The position numbers were made by a program, and so were the translations under genes. 64,000 bases of DNA from Sporosarcina sp. FSL K6-1508 (GTDB taxonomy: Bacteria; Bacillota; Bacilli; Bacillales_A; Planococcaceae). The notes below the pieces were generated by a model. The model was not told the origin of the DNA and made no database searches. It was given only the letters and a program-made list of their open reading frames with translations. The DNA lies in assembly GCF_038007465.1 (NCBI RefSeq), contig NZ_JBBOXF010000001.1:1925001-1989000 (forward strand), in the 5' to 3' direction. Below are positions 26,191 to 34,435 of the stretch, one piece after another (position 1 is the stretch's first letter; each line of letters starts with the position of its first letter).

Positions 26191-26640
26191 GTGTATTTTG
26201 TCGACCGAAATCAAATTAGTGAATCGCTTAACCATATGGATAATTTGCTTGAATTATATAAAAGTGAAAATGAGTGGCAAGAGGATATCATTCATTCACT
26301 AGCGCTTGAACGGATAACGAATGTCATCATCGAATCGATTATTGATGTCGGGAATACGATGATTGATGGTTTTATCATGCGTGATCCAGGGAGTTATGAA
26401 GATATTATCGACATTATGGAAGACGAGCGGGTCATTACTTCGCAAATGGCCAAGCCGTTAAAACAAGTTGTCGAGCTTAGAAAGATGATCGTTCGCGACT
26501 TCACAAAAGTGGATAGCGAAGAAATCCAGCGTGTATTAAATGCGTCGATGACTGAACTCCTTGTATTTTCAACTAAGGTTCGTCACTACCTTGAACATGA
26601 ACTCGGACCTGTTTCCGCATTCTTACCAGAGGACAAATGA
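26191..26640 (+). CDS. yutE: DUF86/HepT-like protein YutE
   Basis: A 149-residue DUF86 protein, an all-helical HEPN relative of the HepT toxin. It has a GTG start after AGGAGGG. The conserved GNTMIDGFIMRDPGSYED block is present. HepT RNases use an R-x4-6-H motif; here the aligned stretch reads LRKMIVRDF (Arg97 to Arg102), with no histidine. No MNT-type antitoxin gene lies beside it. It is therefore likely a housekeeping, non-toxin member. The stop overlaps yutF. Confidence 0.8.
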   Translation: MYFVDRNQISESLNHMDNLLELYKSENEWQEDIIHSLALERITNVIIESIIDVGNTMIDGFIMRDPGSYEDIIDIMEDERVITSQMAKPLKQVVELRKMIVRDFTKVDSEEIQRVLNASMTELLVFSTKVRHYLEHELGPVSAFLPEDK

Positions 26641-26642
26641 TC

Positions 26643-27407
26643 ATGGGAACATACAAAGCAATCTGTCTTGACTTGGATGGCACTGTCTATCGAGGAATAG
26701 AACCGATTCCAGAAGCGGTTACGTTCATTGGGGAAATGCAACAGGGAGGCATTGATCCTTATTTCATAACAAACAATTCGTCGATGACGTGTCTGCAACT
26801 GCAAGAAAAGCTAGCTTCTTTCGGCATAAAAGCAGATCGTAATCGTATTATGACATCCGCTATTGCTGCGGCGAAGTATTGCAAAGAGAATTATAATGGT
26901 GCATCTGTCATGATGATTGGCGAAAGAGGTTTGGAAGAAGCATTAGCATTCGAAGGGATTGAGATCGTCAAAGAAAATCCAGATGTTGTAATCATGGGGA
27001 TTGACCGGGGCGTGACATATGCGAAATTGGCCGATGCTTGTCTTGCAATACGGGCAGGGGCTAATTTTATCGCAACGAATAGCGACAAAGCTTTTCCAAC
27101 GGAGAGAGGACTCGTTCCTGGTAATGGATCGTTCGTGACATTGCTGGAAAGTGCGACGGGAATAACTCCAGTATTTGTCGGTAAACCAGAGCCTCATATG
27201 CTTGAATTCATTCAGGTAGAGAACGGCTATCTAAAAGAAGAAATGGTCATGATTGGTGATAATTACGAGACGGATATACAAGCAGGAATTCGTTTCGGCA
27301 TTGATACCGTACATGTTGCTGGGGGAGTTACATCACGAGAAGAAGTACAAGCGAGAAAACAGAAGCCCACCTATTCGTATGAGTCATTGCTTGAATGGGG
27401 AATGTAA
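26643..27407 (+). CDS. yutF: HAD-superfamily NagD-like phosphatase YutF
   Basis: A HAD subclass IIA hydrolase of about 254 residues. The nucleophile motif is DLDGT near the N-terminus, motif II is ITNNSS, and the last is MIGDNYETDIQAG with the magnesium-binding aspartates. Such enzymes dephosphorylate small sugar phosphates or nucleotides; the substrate is unknown. The ATG at 26643 is well spaced from AGAGGA at 26628-26633; an ATG at 26637 overlapping the yutE stop is an alternative. Confidence 0.85.
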   Translation: MGTYKAICLDLDGTVYRGIEPIPEAVTFIGEMQQGGIDPYFITNNSSMTCLQLQEKLASFGIKADRNRIMTSAIAAAKYCKENYNGASVMMIGERGLEEALAFEGIEIVKENPDVVIMGIDRGVTYAKLADACLAIRAGANFIATNSDKAFPTERGLVPGNGSFVTLLESATGITPVFVGKPEPHMLEFIQVENGYLKEEMVMIGDNYETDIQAGIRFGIDTVHVAGGVTSREEVQARKQKPTYSYESLLEWGM

Positions 27408-27439
27408 AAAGACTAACCGCCTTGAGTAGGCGGTTAGTC
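27406..27439 (-). terminator. convergent terminator between yutF and yuzB
   Basis: GACTAACCGCC at 27411-27421 pairs with GGCGGTTAGTC at 27429-27439. The T-tract is on the minus strand, so it mainly serves yuzB. Confidence 0.8.
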
Positions 27440-27446
27440 ATAATGC

Positions 27447-27683
27447 TCAAAAGAGCGGATTGTCTTCTATATATTGATAGATGCGTTCAGTCAGCTCGTC
27501 TGTCGTATCAGCCTCGACGATTTCACCATTGACGATCGCATACAGCGTATCTGAACATTTTGTGCAGTAACTTAAGCAACCGTACTCAAGAACATCAAGA
27601 TTTGGATCTTTCTCCAACTTTTCAAATGTTTCTTGTGAACCGTTTGCAATATTACTCATGCAAAACTCGACAATCGGATTCAC
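27447..27683 (-). CDS. yuzB: DUF1450 protein YuzB
   Basis: A 78-residue cytoplasmic protein of the YuzB family with three conserved cysteines in EYGCLSYCTKC and one in EFCMSN, resembling a small thioredoxin-fold or metal-binding protein. The GTG at 27683 is chosen: it gives the family's MNPxxEF-like start and an AGGTGAGG site 8 bases upstream. A second GTG at 27692 overlaps that site. The function is unknown. Confidence 0.85.
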   Translation of the reverse strand: MNPIVEFCMSNIANGSQETFEKLEKDPNLDVLEYGCLSYCTKCSDTLYAIVNGEIVEADTTDELTERIYQYIEDNPLF

Positions 27684-27857
27684 GACGATCACCTCACCTA
27701 TTTGGAATCCTACTCTTTTTTTCCTCGCACGTCAATTATCCCGCATTCAGGGGCAAGCGGACGTAGCAGCGTCTATTACGTATATCATATGGGTTGCGGC
27801 TGTTGATTAGTGGGGCACCGAATTCCACTGATTAATCTTTCGCTTTATGATGACTTA

Positions 27858-27886
27858 TTGTGAAACATGTCACAAACTGTTATAAT
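27858..27886 (+). promoter_or_regulatory. Rex-type operator overlapping the yutJ promoter
   Basis: TTGTGA-AACATG-TCACAA at 27858-27875 is a full palindrome of the Rex type (TTGTGAANNNNTTCACAA). Its left half doubles as the -35 box, 17 bases from an extended -10 (TGTTATAAT; hexamer 27881-27886). Rex, which senses the NADH/NAD ratio, would block transcription when NADH is low. Confidence 0.75.
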
Positions 27887-27933
27887 CGTATTTGGGAAAA
27901 CAACGGATTACTGTATTACAAAGGAGAAAAAAC

Positions 27934-29001
27934 ATGAGAAAACTTGTATTATTAGGCGCTGGATATGGAAATATGCGTATTTTACTGCGTTTATTGACAA
28001 AAGAACTGCCGAAAGATATCGAAATAACGCTTGTCGATCGTACCCCATTCCATAGCTTGAAGACGGAATTTTATGCGTTGGCTTCTGGAACTGTCTCAGA
28101 TTCGGTTGTACGAGTTCCGCTTCCAGAACATGATAGATTGAAAGTTGTCAGTGGAGAAATTATAGAAATCAGACCAGATGAAAAGTGTGTCTATCTCGAT
28201 GATGGTGTCCAACTCATGTATGACGAATTGGTCATCGGCCTTGGCTGTGAAGATAACTATCATGACGTGCCGGGGGCTGCTGAATATACGTATAGTATTC
28301 AAACAATTGGTAAGTCCAGGGTTACATATGAAAAACTACTTGGCCTTGGCAGCGGAGCAACAATTGGTATTGTTGGAGCCGGTTTAAGCGGAATCGAACT
28401 TGCCAGTGAGCTGCGGGAAAGCAGACCGGATTTGAATATTAAATTGTTTGATCGCGGCCCGCGTATTTTGAGAGACTTCCCTGAAAGACTCAGCAATTAT
28501 GTCAAAGGTTGGTTTGACGAGCATAATGTCGACGTCGTTGCAAGCTCCAATATTACAAAAGTTGAACCGACTACACTCTTTAATCATGAAGAAACGATAG
28601 CGGTCGATGCTGTCGTTTGGACAGCAGGGATTCGTCCTGTCGCGGCTGTACAAAATATCGATACAGAAAAAGATGGATCAGGCCGAGTTGTACTGAATAT
28701 GTATCATCAGTTGCCTGACTTTAATGATGTCTATATTGTAGGGGACTGTGCGGCCCTTCCATACGCACCGAGTGCACAAGTCGCAGAGGAACAGGCGGAG
28801 CAGATTGTACGTGTCTTGCGCAATGTCTGGAACAATGAGCCCTTGCCAGAGACAATGCCAGAAATCAAGTTGAAAGGGTTCCTAGGATCCCTTGGTAAGA
28901 AACAAGGATTTGCATACCTAGCTGATCGTACTGTAACTGGCCGTATTGCTCGATTGTTAAAATCAGGTGTGCTTTGGATGTATAAATGGCATAATGGTTA
29001 A
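27934..29001 (+). CDS. yutJ: type II NADH dehydrogenase-like flavoprotein YutJ
   Basis: A 355-residue pyridine nucleotide-disulfide oxidoreductase. The FAD-binding GAGYGNMRI is at the N-terminus, the NADH-binding GAGLSGIELASE near residue 150, and the second FAD motif VYIVGDCAALP near 265. This is the plan of NDH-2, the non-pumping NADH:quinone oxidoreductase. The start follows AAGGAG at 27921-27926. A Rex-type operator covers the promoter. Whether it reduces quinone or another acceptor is unknown; yumB encodes a second, clearer NDH-2. Confidence 0.85.
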   Translation: MRKLVLLGAGYGNMRILLRLLTKELPKDIEITLVDRTPFHSLKTEFYALASGTVSDSVVRVPLPEHDRLKVVSGEIIEIRPDEKCVYLDDGVQLMYDELVIGLGCEDNYHDVPGAAEYTYSIQTIGKSRVTYEKLLGLGSGATIGIVGAGLSGIELASELRESRPDLNIKLFDRGPRILRDFPERLSNYVKGWFDEHNVDVVASSNITKVEPTTLFNHEETIAVDAVVWTAGIRPVAAVQNIDTEKDGSGRVVLNMYHQLPDFNDVYIVGDCAALPYAPSAQVAEEQAEQIVRVLRNVWNNEPLPETMPEIKLKGFLGSLGKKQGFAYLADRTVTGRIARLLKSGVLWMYKWHNG

Positions 29002-29085
29002 ACAAAAGCGCTGGAGTCTAGATGACAACTCTCGAACTTGTAACTTGTCCACAATATGAGAATTTCACAATTTCATGGCGTGTGA

Positions 29086-29124
29086 AAAATCCCTTACCTG
29101 CATACTGGCGGGTAAGGGATTTTC
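29086..29124. terminator. bidirectional terminator between yutJ and yuzD
   Basis: AAAATCCCTTACC and GGTAAGGGATTTT form a stem with T-tails on both strands between convergent genes. Confidence 0.85.
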
Positions 29125-29154
29125 TCTTCTCATTTATACTATATTTTTATCATT

Positions 29155-29484
29155 TCACGATTCAGCTACATAGCCATTCTTTTCAAATGCCGTAAACACA
29201 GGTTTTAATTGAATATAGCCTTCACCGACCATTTCATCATTGATCATGACGAGTGGATAGAAAAACTCATCGTCTTGTATTTGCTGTATGATTTTTTTAT
29301 GCTTGTCATCGGAAACATCTGATTCGATATCAATATAATCGATAGTGTACGGTTGGTTTGGGTACTTTCTGTCGATAGCAGCCTGAAGCCACTCATATGT
29401 ATCTTTGGAGGAAGGTGAATTTACACAACTGGCACAAATGATATCTGCTCCGTAAATTTCAATGTTTATAATAACTTTATTCAC
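29155..29484 (-). CDS. yuzD: DUF1462 protein YuzD
   Basis: A 109-residue thioredoxin-fold protein of the YuzD family. It has a CASCVN motif near residue 18, positioned like a redox CxxC, and a PLVMIND segment near the C-terminus with the cis-proline. The start is GTG, after GAGGGGA. It is divergent from yutI, encoding a NifU-like protein, as in B. subtilis, suggesting a link to Fe-S or thiol chemistry. That link is inference. Confidence 0.85.
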   Translation of the reverse strand: MNKVIINIEIYGADIICASCVNSPSSKDTYEWLQAAIDRKYPNQPYTIDYIDIESDVSDDKHKKIIQQIQDDEFFYPLVMINDEMVGEGYIQLKPVFTAFEKNGYVAES

Positions 29485-29569
29485 TTTATTTGTCCCCTCT
29501 CGATTGATTGTTGGATTTTTTCTTCTTTCCAGTTTATAATAAGTATAAGGAAAGGAGAGTTAAAAAACA

Positions 29570-29806
29570 ATGTCAGATACAATGTTAACTGAACCAGTAC
29601 AAGAAGTATTAGATAAATTACGCCCATTCCTCTTACGTGATGGAGGAGACTGTGAACTTGTGGATATCGAGGATGGTATCGTGAAACTACGTCTACTTGG
29701 CGCTTGCGGTACTTGCCCAAGCTCGACAATTACACTAAAAGCAGGTATTGAGCGCGCTCTTTTGGAAGAAGTTCCAGGCGTCGTTGAAGTGGAACAAGTA
29801 TTTTAA
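29570..29806 (+). CDS. yutI: NifU C-terminal-like Fe-S carrier YutI
   Basis: A 78-residue NifU-like (Nfu) protein. The cluster-binding motif is Cys46-Gly-Thr-Cys49 in GACGTCPSS. Nfu proteins take clusters from the Suf scaffold, encoded at 7991-13171, and deliver them to apoproteins such as LipA or aconitase. AAAGGAGAG precedes the ATG. Confidence 0.92.
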   Translation: MSDTMLTEPVQEVLDKLRPFLLRDGGDCELVDIEDGIVKLRLLGACGTCPSSTITLKAGIERALLEEVPGVVEVEQVF

Positions 29807-29893
29807 TTTTTAAGTGGGCGGGCCGGAATTCGGTTCGCTTTTTCTATTTTCTCGACAAGAAAAGCTTCCACTGCAGACTGACGCTTGTCACGT

Positions 29894-30583
29894 CTATTCG
29901 GATACCTTGCGCCACTCTTTTATATCTTGCCATCGTTCTTTAGCCATTTCAATAATTTTTGGTTCAGTCGATGTGCGCTGGCTTTCAAGGATACGGGAAA
30001 AACTCTTTACTGCCTCATTTTCATCCCCGATTTTCCATGATAGTTCCGCAATCAAATACAGTACCTTTGTTTCAGACATTTGTGTTCCTTTAAAATCGCC
30101 TTCTGAATAGGAAGCATTATAGAAATTTCTGGCGATTAGTAGAAAACGCTTCTCTTCTTCCTTTGCCCCTTTTTGACGATATAACCAAGCAATCCGCAGG
30201 GTAAGTCCCGCAAGTGTAAGAACTTTCTCCTTCTTGAACATAGCGCTTAAATAGGCTAACTTATAAGTTTCAATGGCTTCATCGGTATCACGCTCAGCAC
30301 TGAATGATCGGCCGTTCCACTGAGATGTTATCCGTTCGGCTATATCTTCTTCCGTGCCGGGAGCAAAGTAAGGGGAAAAGTCATCAGTAAAAGAGAAACC
30401 GCAATGAGGACAGACGGCAACGTTATATAGGATGGGATTTACTTCAGGATCTGAATAGACTGGTTTGAAATCACTTTCGTGGGATGCAACTCGAACGAAC
30501 CTCGAACGGATTCTTATAGTTGTAAAGTGTTTTTTGCAATTAATACACGTTACTTTCTTATCATAAAATGGGCTGATTTCCAT
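29894..30583 (-). CDS. DUF2225 zinc-ribbon/TPR-like protein
   Basis: A 229-residue protein of the DUF2225 family. The N-terminus holds two CxxC pairs (TCINCKKHF and VCPHCGFSF), likely a zinc site. The rest is helical with TPR-like repeats that include a YKLAYLSAMF stretch and AELSWKIGDENEAVKSF. It is cytoplasmic, with no signal peptide. It is convergent with yutI. The function is unknown. Confidence 0.85.
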   Translation of the reverse strand: MEISPFYDKKVTCINCKKHFTTIRIRSRFVRVASHESDFKPVYSDPEVNPILYNVAVCPHCGFSFTDDFSPYFAPGTEEDIAERITSQWNGRSFSAERDTDEAIETYKLAYLSAMFKKEKVLTLAGLTLRIAWLYRQKGAKEEEKRFLLIARNFYNASYSEGDFKGTQMSETKVLYLIAELSWKIGDENEAVKSFSRILESQRTSTEPKIIEMAKERWQDIKEWRKVSE

Positions 30584-30713
30584 ATAAATCTTCCTTTCGT
30601 ACTAGACAATTCATTATAGCGCATAACACTCAATACAGGAGTTAATATGATTGCGTTCAGCTTGTTTTAATTGGTATGATGGAATGAAGAAAACAAAGGG
30701 AAGGTGAACACGA

Positions 30714-31076
30714 ATGACACAGGTTGTTGAAGTTACAAAAGCAGCGGCAATTCATGTAAGGGAAATGATGCTTCATAATGAAGAAGAAGGATCATTTCTG
30801 CGTGTCGCTGTGAACGGTGGAGGATGCAGCGGGTTGACATATGGTATGGGTTTCGAAACTGAAAAGTCACCGGACGATATTCTGCTTGAACAGCACGGTT
30901 TACAAATTCTCGTTTCTAGTGAAGATGCCGGAGTGCTTGAAGGCACACAAGTTGATTATAAAGAGTCCCTTATGGGTGGCGGATTTACGATAAATAACCC
31001 GAATGCAATTGCTTCATGCGGTTGCGGAACATCATTCAGAACAGCTAAGAAAGAAGGAACGCCAGCAGACTGCTGA
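30714..31076 (+). CDS. yutM: A-type Fe-S carrier (HesB/IscA/ErpA family)
   Basis: A 120-residue HesB-like protein with the three invariant cysteines: Cys38 in NGGGCSGL, and Cys102 and Cys104 in SCGCGTSF. A-type carriers hold iron-sulfur clusters and pass them to targets. GGGAAGGTGA precedes the ATG. With Suf and the Nfu gene it completes a local Fe-S maturation set. Confidence 0.92.
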   Translation: MTQVVEVTKAAAIHVREMMLHNEEEGSFLRVAVNGGGCSGLTYGMGFETEKSPDDILLEQHGLQILVSSEDAGVLEGTQVDYKESLMGGGFTINNPNAIASCGCGTSFRTAKKEGTPADC

Positions 31077-31085
31077 TCGTTACGC

Positions 31086-31120
31086 GGGCTCTCCTAAGTC
31101 ATGCTTAGGAGGGCTTTTTA
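31086..31120 (+). terminator. terminator after the A-type carrier gene
   Basis: GCTCTCCTAAG and CTTAGGAGGGC arms flank TCATG, followed by TTTTT. Confidence 0.85.
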
Positions 31121-31224
31121 GTCTCATTATAATTGTAGGGGTTTAGTCAGTATTTTCAAATATTTGCTATTTCAAATATACTATTGAAATGCCGTATCAA
31201 AAGGGCTACTATAAGAGATAGAAG

Positions 31225-31244
31225 TTTGTCGAAAAAATGACAAA
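31225..31244. promoter_or_regulatory. palindrome upstream of yumB
   Basis: TTTGTC and GACAAA are perfectly complementary, 8 bases apart, about 80 bases before the yumB start. It resembles an operator but does not fit the Rex consensus. The regulator is unknown. Confidence 0.3.
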
Positions 31245-31325
31245 GGCCGGGACTGTGTAAATCGTCGGTGTATCGATTTCACGTGGGCTGGGCACATAAA
31301 AAAATCAAAGGTGGTTTCGATCTTC

Positions 31326-32543
31326 GTGAAAAGACCGACAATTTTAGTATTAGGTGCGGGTTATGGCGGTTTAACAACGGTTGTTAACTTGCAAAAATCT
31401 CTTGGAGCGGACGATGCAGATGTCGTTCTTATAAACAAAAATGATTACCATTATGAATCGACATGGCTTCATGAAGCTGCTGCGGGAACAATGTCTCCTG
31501 AATCTGTACGTTATGATATAGCAAATGTTATTAATAGTAATAAAGTTAAATTTATTAAAGCCGAAGTTCAAGCAATCGACGTTAGCGGGAAAGTCGTAAC
31601 GACAAACGTTGGTACTCATACATACGATTATCTTGTTATCTCGCTTGGTTTTGAAGGAGAAACATTCGGTATCCCAGGTCTTGATAAATATGCTTTCTCG
31701 ATTGCCAATGTTAAAGCTGCACGTCAAATCCGCGAACATATTGAATATCAATTCGCGACTTGGTCAACTGAAGAAGTTAAAGACGATAGCCGCCTGACAA
31801 TTATCGTAGGAGGAGCGGGCTTCACAGGAATCGAGTTCCTTGGTGAACTTGGTAACCGTGTTCCAGAACTTTGCAAAGAGTTCGACGTTCCGCAAGAAAA
31901 AGTACGTGTCCTATGTGTAGAAGCAGCCCCTATGGTTCTTCCAGGATTTGATCCTGAACTTGTGGAGTATGCAGTTAAACAATTGAACTCTAAAGGAATT
32001 GAATTCTCAATTGGTACACCAGTTGTAGAAGCTACTCCTGAGGGCGTCAATCTTAAAAAAGGCGAAGATGAGTTTGAATTTATCAAAGCTGGTACAGTCG
32101 TTTGGGCTGCTGGTGTGCGTGGTAACCGTTTGATTGAAGAAACGGGTATCGAAAACATGCGTGCTCGCGTTAAAGTAGACAAAGATCTTCGTGCACCTGG
32201 TCATTCTGATGTATTCATCGTTGGAGACTGCGCGCTTATGATCAACGAAGAAGTGAACCGTCCATTCCCGCCTACTGCACAAATTGCTATGCAACAAGGC
32301 GACATGTGTGCGAATAATATCATCGCACTTATGAAAGGCAATCCTACTTCAGAGTTCGTACCTGACTTAAAAGGAAGCGTTTGTTCACTAGGTGATAGCG
32401 ATGCAATTGGTGTAGTATTCGGTAAAAAAGTAACGGGTACTAAAGCTTCATTCATGAAAAAAATGATTGATAACCGTGCTCTATTCATGATTGGCGGAGC
32501 AGGTCTTACACTGAAAAAAGGTAAATTCAACTTACTTAAATAA
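31326..32543 (+). CDS. yumB: NADH:quinone oxidoreductase type II (NDH-2, YumB)
   Basis: A 405-residue flavoprotein with VLGAGYGGL at the N-terminus for FAD, GGAGFTGIEFLGEL for NADH, AAGVRG, and FIVGDCALM for FAD again. AQIAMQQG is the quinone-site signature of NDH-2. These monotopic enzymes feed electrons from NADH to menaquinone without pumping protons. The GTG at 31326 gives a start close to the B. subtilis protein; AAAGGTGG lies 11 bases upstream. A GTG at 31311 would overlap that site. Confidence 0.9.
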   Translation: MKRPTILVLGAGYGGLTTVVNLQKSLGADDADVVLINKNDYHYESTWLHEAAAGTMSPESVRYDIANVINSNKVKFIKAEVQAIDVSGKVVTTNVGTHTYDYLVISLGFEGETFGIPGLDKYAFSIANVKAARQIREHIEYQFATWSTEEVKDDSRLTIIVGGAGFTGIEFLGELGNRVPELCKEFDVPQEKVRVLCVEAAPMVLPGFDPELVEYAVKQLNSKGIEFSIGTPVVEATPEGVNLKKGEDEFEFIKAGTVVWAAGVRGNRLIEETGIENMRARVKVDKDLRAPGHSDVFIVGDCALMINEEVNRPFPPTAQIAMQQGDMCANNIIALMKGNPTSEFVPDLKGSVCSLGDSDAIGVVFGKKVTGTKASFMKKMIDNRALFMIGGAGLTLKKGKFNLLK

Positions 32544-32556
32544 AACATTTTTGAAG

Positions 32557-32590
32557 CACCCGCCTGTCAATGACGGCGGGTGTTTTTTTT
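32557..32590 (+). terminator. terminator of yumB
   Basis: CACCCGCC pairs with GGCGGGTG, followed by eight T residues. Confidence 0.9.
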
Positions 32591-32668
32591 GAAAGATAAT
32601 AAAGTATAGTTATCAAAACTTACTGCGTTCCGGGCATCAGCCTTGCACTTTATCAAGGAGGGAAACTA

Positions 32669-33166
32669 ATGTCACGGAAAATGAGGGGTAATGTATGGCT
32701 TGGAGCAGCGGGTCTTGTTGTTAATAGCAAAGGACAGTGGCTTGTCGTTCGTAAAAAGTATGGTGGTCTTAAGGGGTTATGGTCCATTCCGGCAGGTTTC
32801 GTTGAAGGCAATGAAACGGCAGATCGAGCTGCAATTAGGGAAGTAAAAGAAGAGACGGGAATTATCTGCCGGCTTGAAGGTATGATTGGATTCCGTACCG
32901 GTGTATTGAACGGAGAAATTAGCGATAACATGGCTATATTTCTACTTACACTTGCGAAAGAAGACCAAGTCTTAATACCTCAGCTGAAAGAAATTTCGGA
33001 AGTGGCATGGAAAAGTCCATTTGAATTGAAAGAAGATAAGGATGTTTCTGTTATGATTCATGAGATTGCTGAAAAGGTGATTGAATCGGGTTTTGACGAA
33101 ATTGAAAATATCAATCCTGGAGATCAATTCGGCTATACTTCGTATAAACTCTTTTTCAAAAAGTGA
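32669..33166 (+). CDS. NUDIX hydrolase
   Basis: A 165-residue NUDIX protein. The Nudix box fits GX5EX7REUXEEXGU: it begins GFVEGNETADRAA and continues IREVKEETGI. The catalytic glutamates bind magnesium to hydrolyse a nucleoside diphosphate linked to another group. CAAGGAGGG precedes the ATG. The substrate cannot be assigned. Confidence 0.9.
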   Translation: MSRKMRGNVWLGAAGLVVNSKGQWLVVRKKYGGLKGLWSIPAGFVEGNETADRAAIREVKEETGIICRLEGMIGFRTGVLNGEISDNMAIFLLTLAKEDQVLIPQLKEISEVAWKSPFELKEDKDVSVMIHEIAEKVIESGFDEIENINPGDQFGYTSYKLFFKK

Positions 33167-33285
33167 TACCGGCGATAGAATTATCTATTCGTCTAAATTT
33201 CGACAAATTATCGAACGGCTCTAGTAATGTTGAAAGCTTTCATCCGTTCCTGTAAAATAATGAATGGAAAACGGAGGTAGTTACA

Positions 33286-33612
33286 TTGGGAACCATTTCA
33301 CTAACGCACGTCGTATTATCCGTAATGATTTTCATTGTCATGTTTTTTGGTATAGGATTCCTTTTGAATATGCTTCTTCGAATGACATGGTTGATGGCCA
33401 TCATTTACCCGATTGTCGTCATACTGATTATTGATGAAGTAAAAGTGTATGAATACTTCACGAAACCGAAATACGCATTCCAACTTCTTGGAGAAAAGCT
33501 TTTGGCCCTGCATACAGCGGATATTCTCATTTTAGTAAGCGGACTGGTAGGAGCGATTATTTCAGGTATCGTTATTAAGCTACTCAGAAAACAAGGTTAT
33601 CAAATGTTTTAA
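33286..33612 (+). CDS. yuiB: membrane protein YuiB
   Basis: A 108-residue protein with three hydrophobic segments: about residues 8-30, 35-50 and 78-98. It matches the YuiB family. The start is TTG, with GGAGGT at 33273-33278. It lies downstream of the NDH-2 and NUDIX genes and before yuiD, as in the B. subtilis yui region. The function is unknown. Confidence 0.8.
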   Translation: MGTISLTHVVLSVMIFIVMFFGIGFLLNMLLRMTWLMAIIYPIVVILIIDEVKVYEYFTKPKYAFQLLGEKLLALHTADILILVSGLVGAIISGIVIKLLRKQGYQMF

Positions 33613-33613
33613 A

Positions 33614-33658
33614 AAAAAGGATGTGTACAAGCGATAAATGCTTGTAGACATCCTTTTC
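33614..33658. terminator. convergent terminator between yuiB and yuiD
   Basis: AAAGGATGT-GT-ACAAGC and GCTTGT-AG-ACATCCTTTT form a long stem with T/A tails. Confidence 0.85.
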
Positions 33659-33663
33659 CTTAT

Positions 33664-34140
33664 TTAAATAATGAATGAATAAAGTATTACAGAGATGAGG
33701 ATACCAGTTACGGCTCCTGCGAACACCTCACTTGGTTTGTGACCTAGCAATGTTTTCAATTCTTGAATTTTTTGTTGACCATCTTTATGCTGCCAGCCTT
33801 TTGCCTCTTGGACGAACGTCTGGAAGTCCACTCGCATCTGATTGATGATAAGTGCTTGCTGTCCTGCTTGATAGCGAATTCCTGTGGCGTCAAACATAAC
33901 AATGACGGCAAAGATAGCCGAGACAGCAAAGAGGGGAGAATCAAGCCCGGATTCATAAGCAATCGCAGTGGTTAAGGATGTAACCGCGGCGGAATGGGAG
34001 CTTGGCATTCCACCTGTCGAGGTCATCAATTTCCAGTCAAGTTTACCGACAAGAAAAAAGTGGATCGGAATTTTGACGAATTGAGCAAAGACGATTCCAA
34101 ATAATGCCGCCAGGAGCGGGGTGTTTTGTAATAGGGCCAT
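33664..34140 (-). CDS. yuiD: divergent PAP2-family protein YuiD
   Basis: A 158-residue membrane protein of the divergent PAP2 family, with the conserved GGMPSSHSA motif corresponding to the catalytic PSGH-type segment of lipid phosphatases. About four hydrophobic stretches are visible. Family members may dephosphorylate isoprenoid or lipid phosphates, but this is not proven. AAAGGAGTG precedes the ATG at 34140. Confidence 0.85.
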   Translation of the reverse strand: MALLQNTPLLAALFGIVFAQFVKIPIHFFLVGKLDWKLMTSTGGMPSSHSAAVTSLTTAIAYESGLDSPLFAVSAIFAVIVMFDATGIRYQAGQQALIINQMRVDFQTFVQEAKGWQHKDGQQKIQELKTLLGHKPSEVFAGAVTGILISVILYSFII

Positions 34141-34302
34141 CTCGTTCCACTCCTTTTATTGTGCGAAAATTGTACAATAAGTATACCATATTGGCATGTG
34201 ACAAAAAAATAAGTTGTATATGTTGAACAATTGAATACGATGTAGTTGCCTCAAACGCAGAAGCTGATTTGTAGGAATAATTAATATATGTGTTGAATTA
34301 AA

Positions 34303-34410
34303 GAATTCCATTGAACCGCTACGGCGCTAGGGGATACCTCCCGCCATAAGCCAAGCAGCTTCGCCGCCAGTCTTATGACTTCGGCTACCCCTGTTAAAGC
34401 GCCTTCGCTT
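34303..34410 (-). repeat. solitary hairpin module
   Basis: On the minus strand it reads GCGAAGGCGC, GGGGTAGCCGAAG, CATAAGACTGGCGGCGAAGC, GCTTATGGCGGGAGG and CCGTAGCGG. It matches the interrupted copy at 2455-2778 and the array modules. Internal CATAAG/CTTATG arms make it palindromic. Confidence 0.75.
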
Positions 34411-34435
34411 AGTTTATACACCGGATTCAATAGTT

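Noticed and set aside
26191..27407. HepT-MNT toxin-antitoxin pair
   Set aside because: The neighbour is a HAD phosphatase, not an MNT nucleotidyltransferase, and the HEPN histidine is missing.
31225..31244. Rex site upstream of yumB
   Set aside because: TTTGTC-N8-GACAAA lacks the TTGTGA/TCACAA half-sites seen before yutJ.
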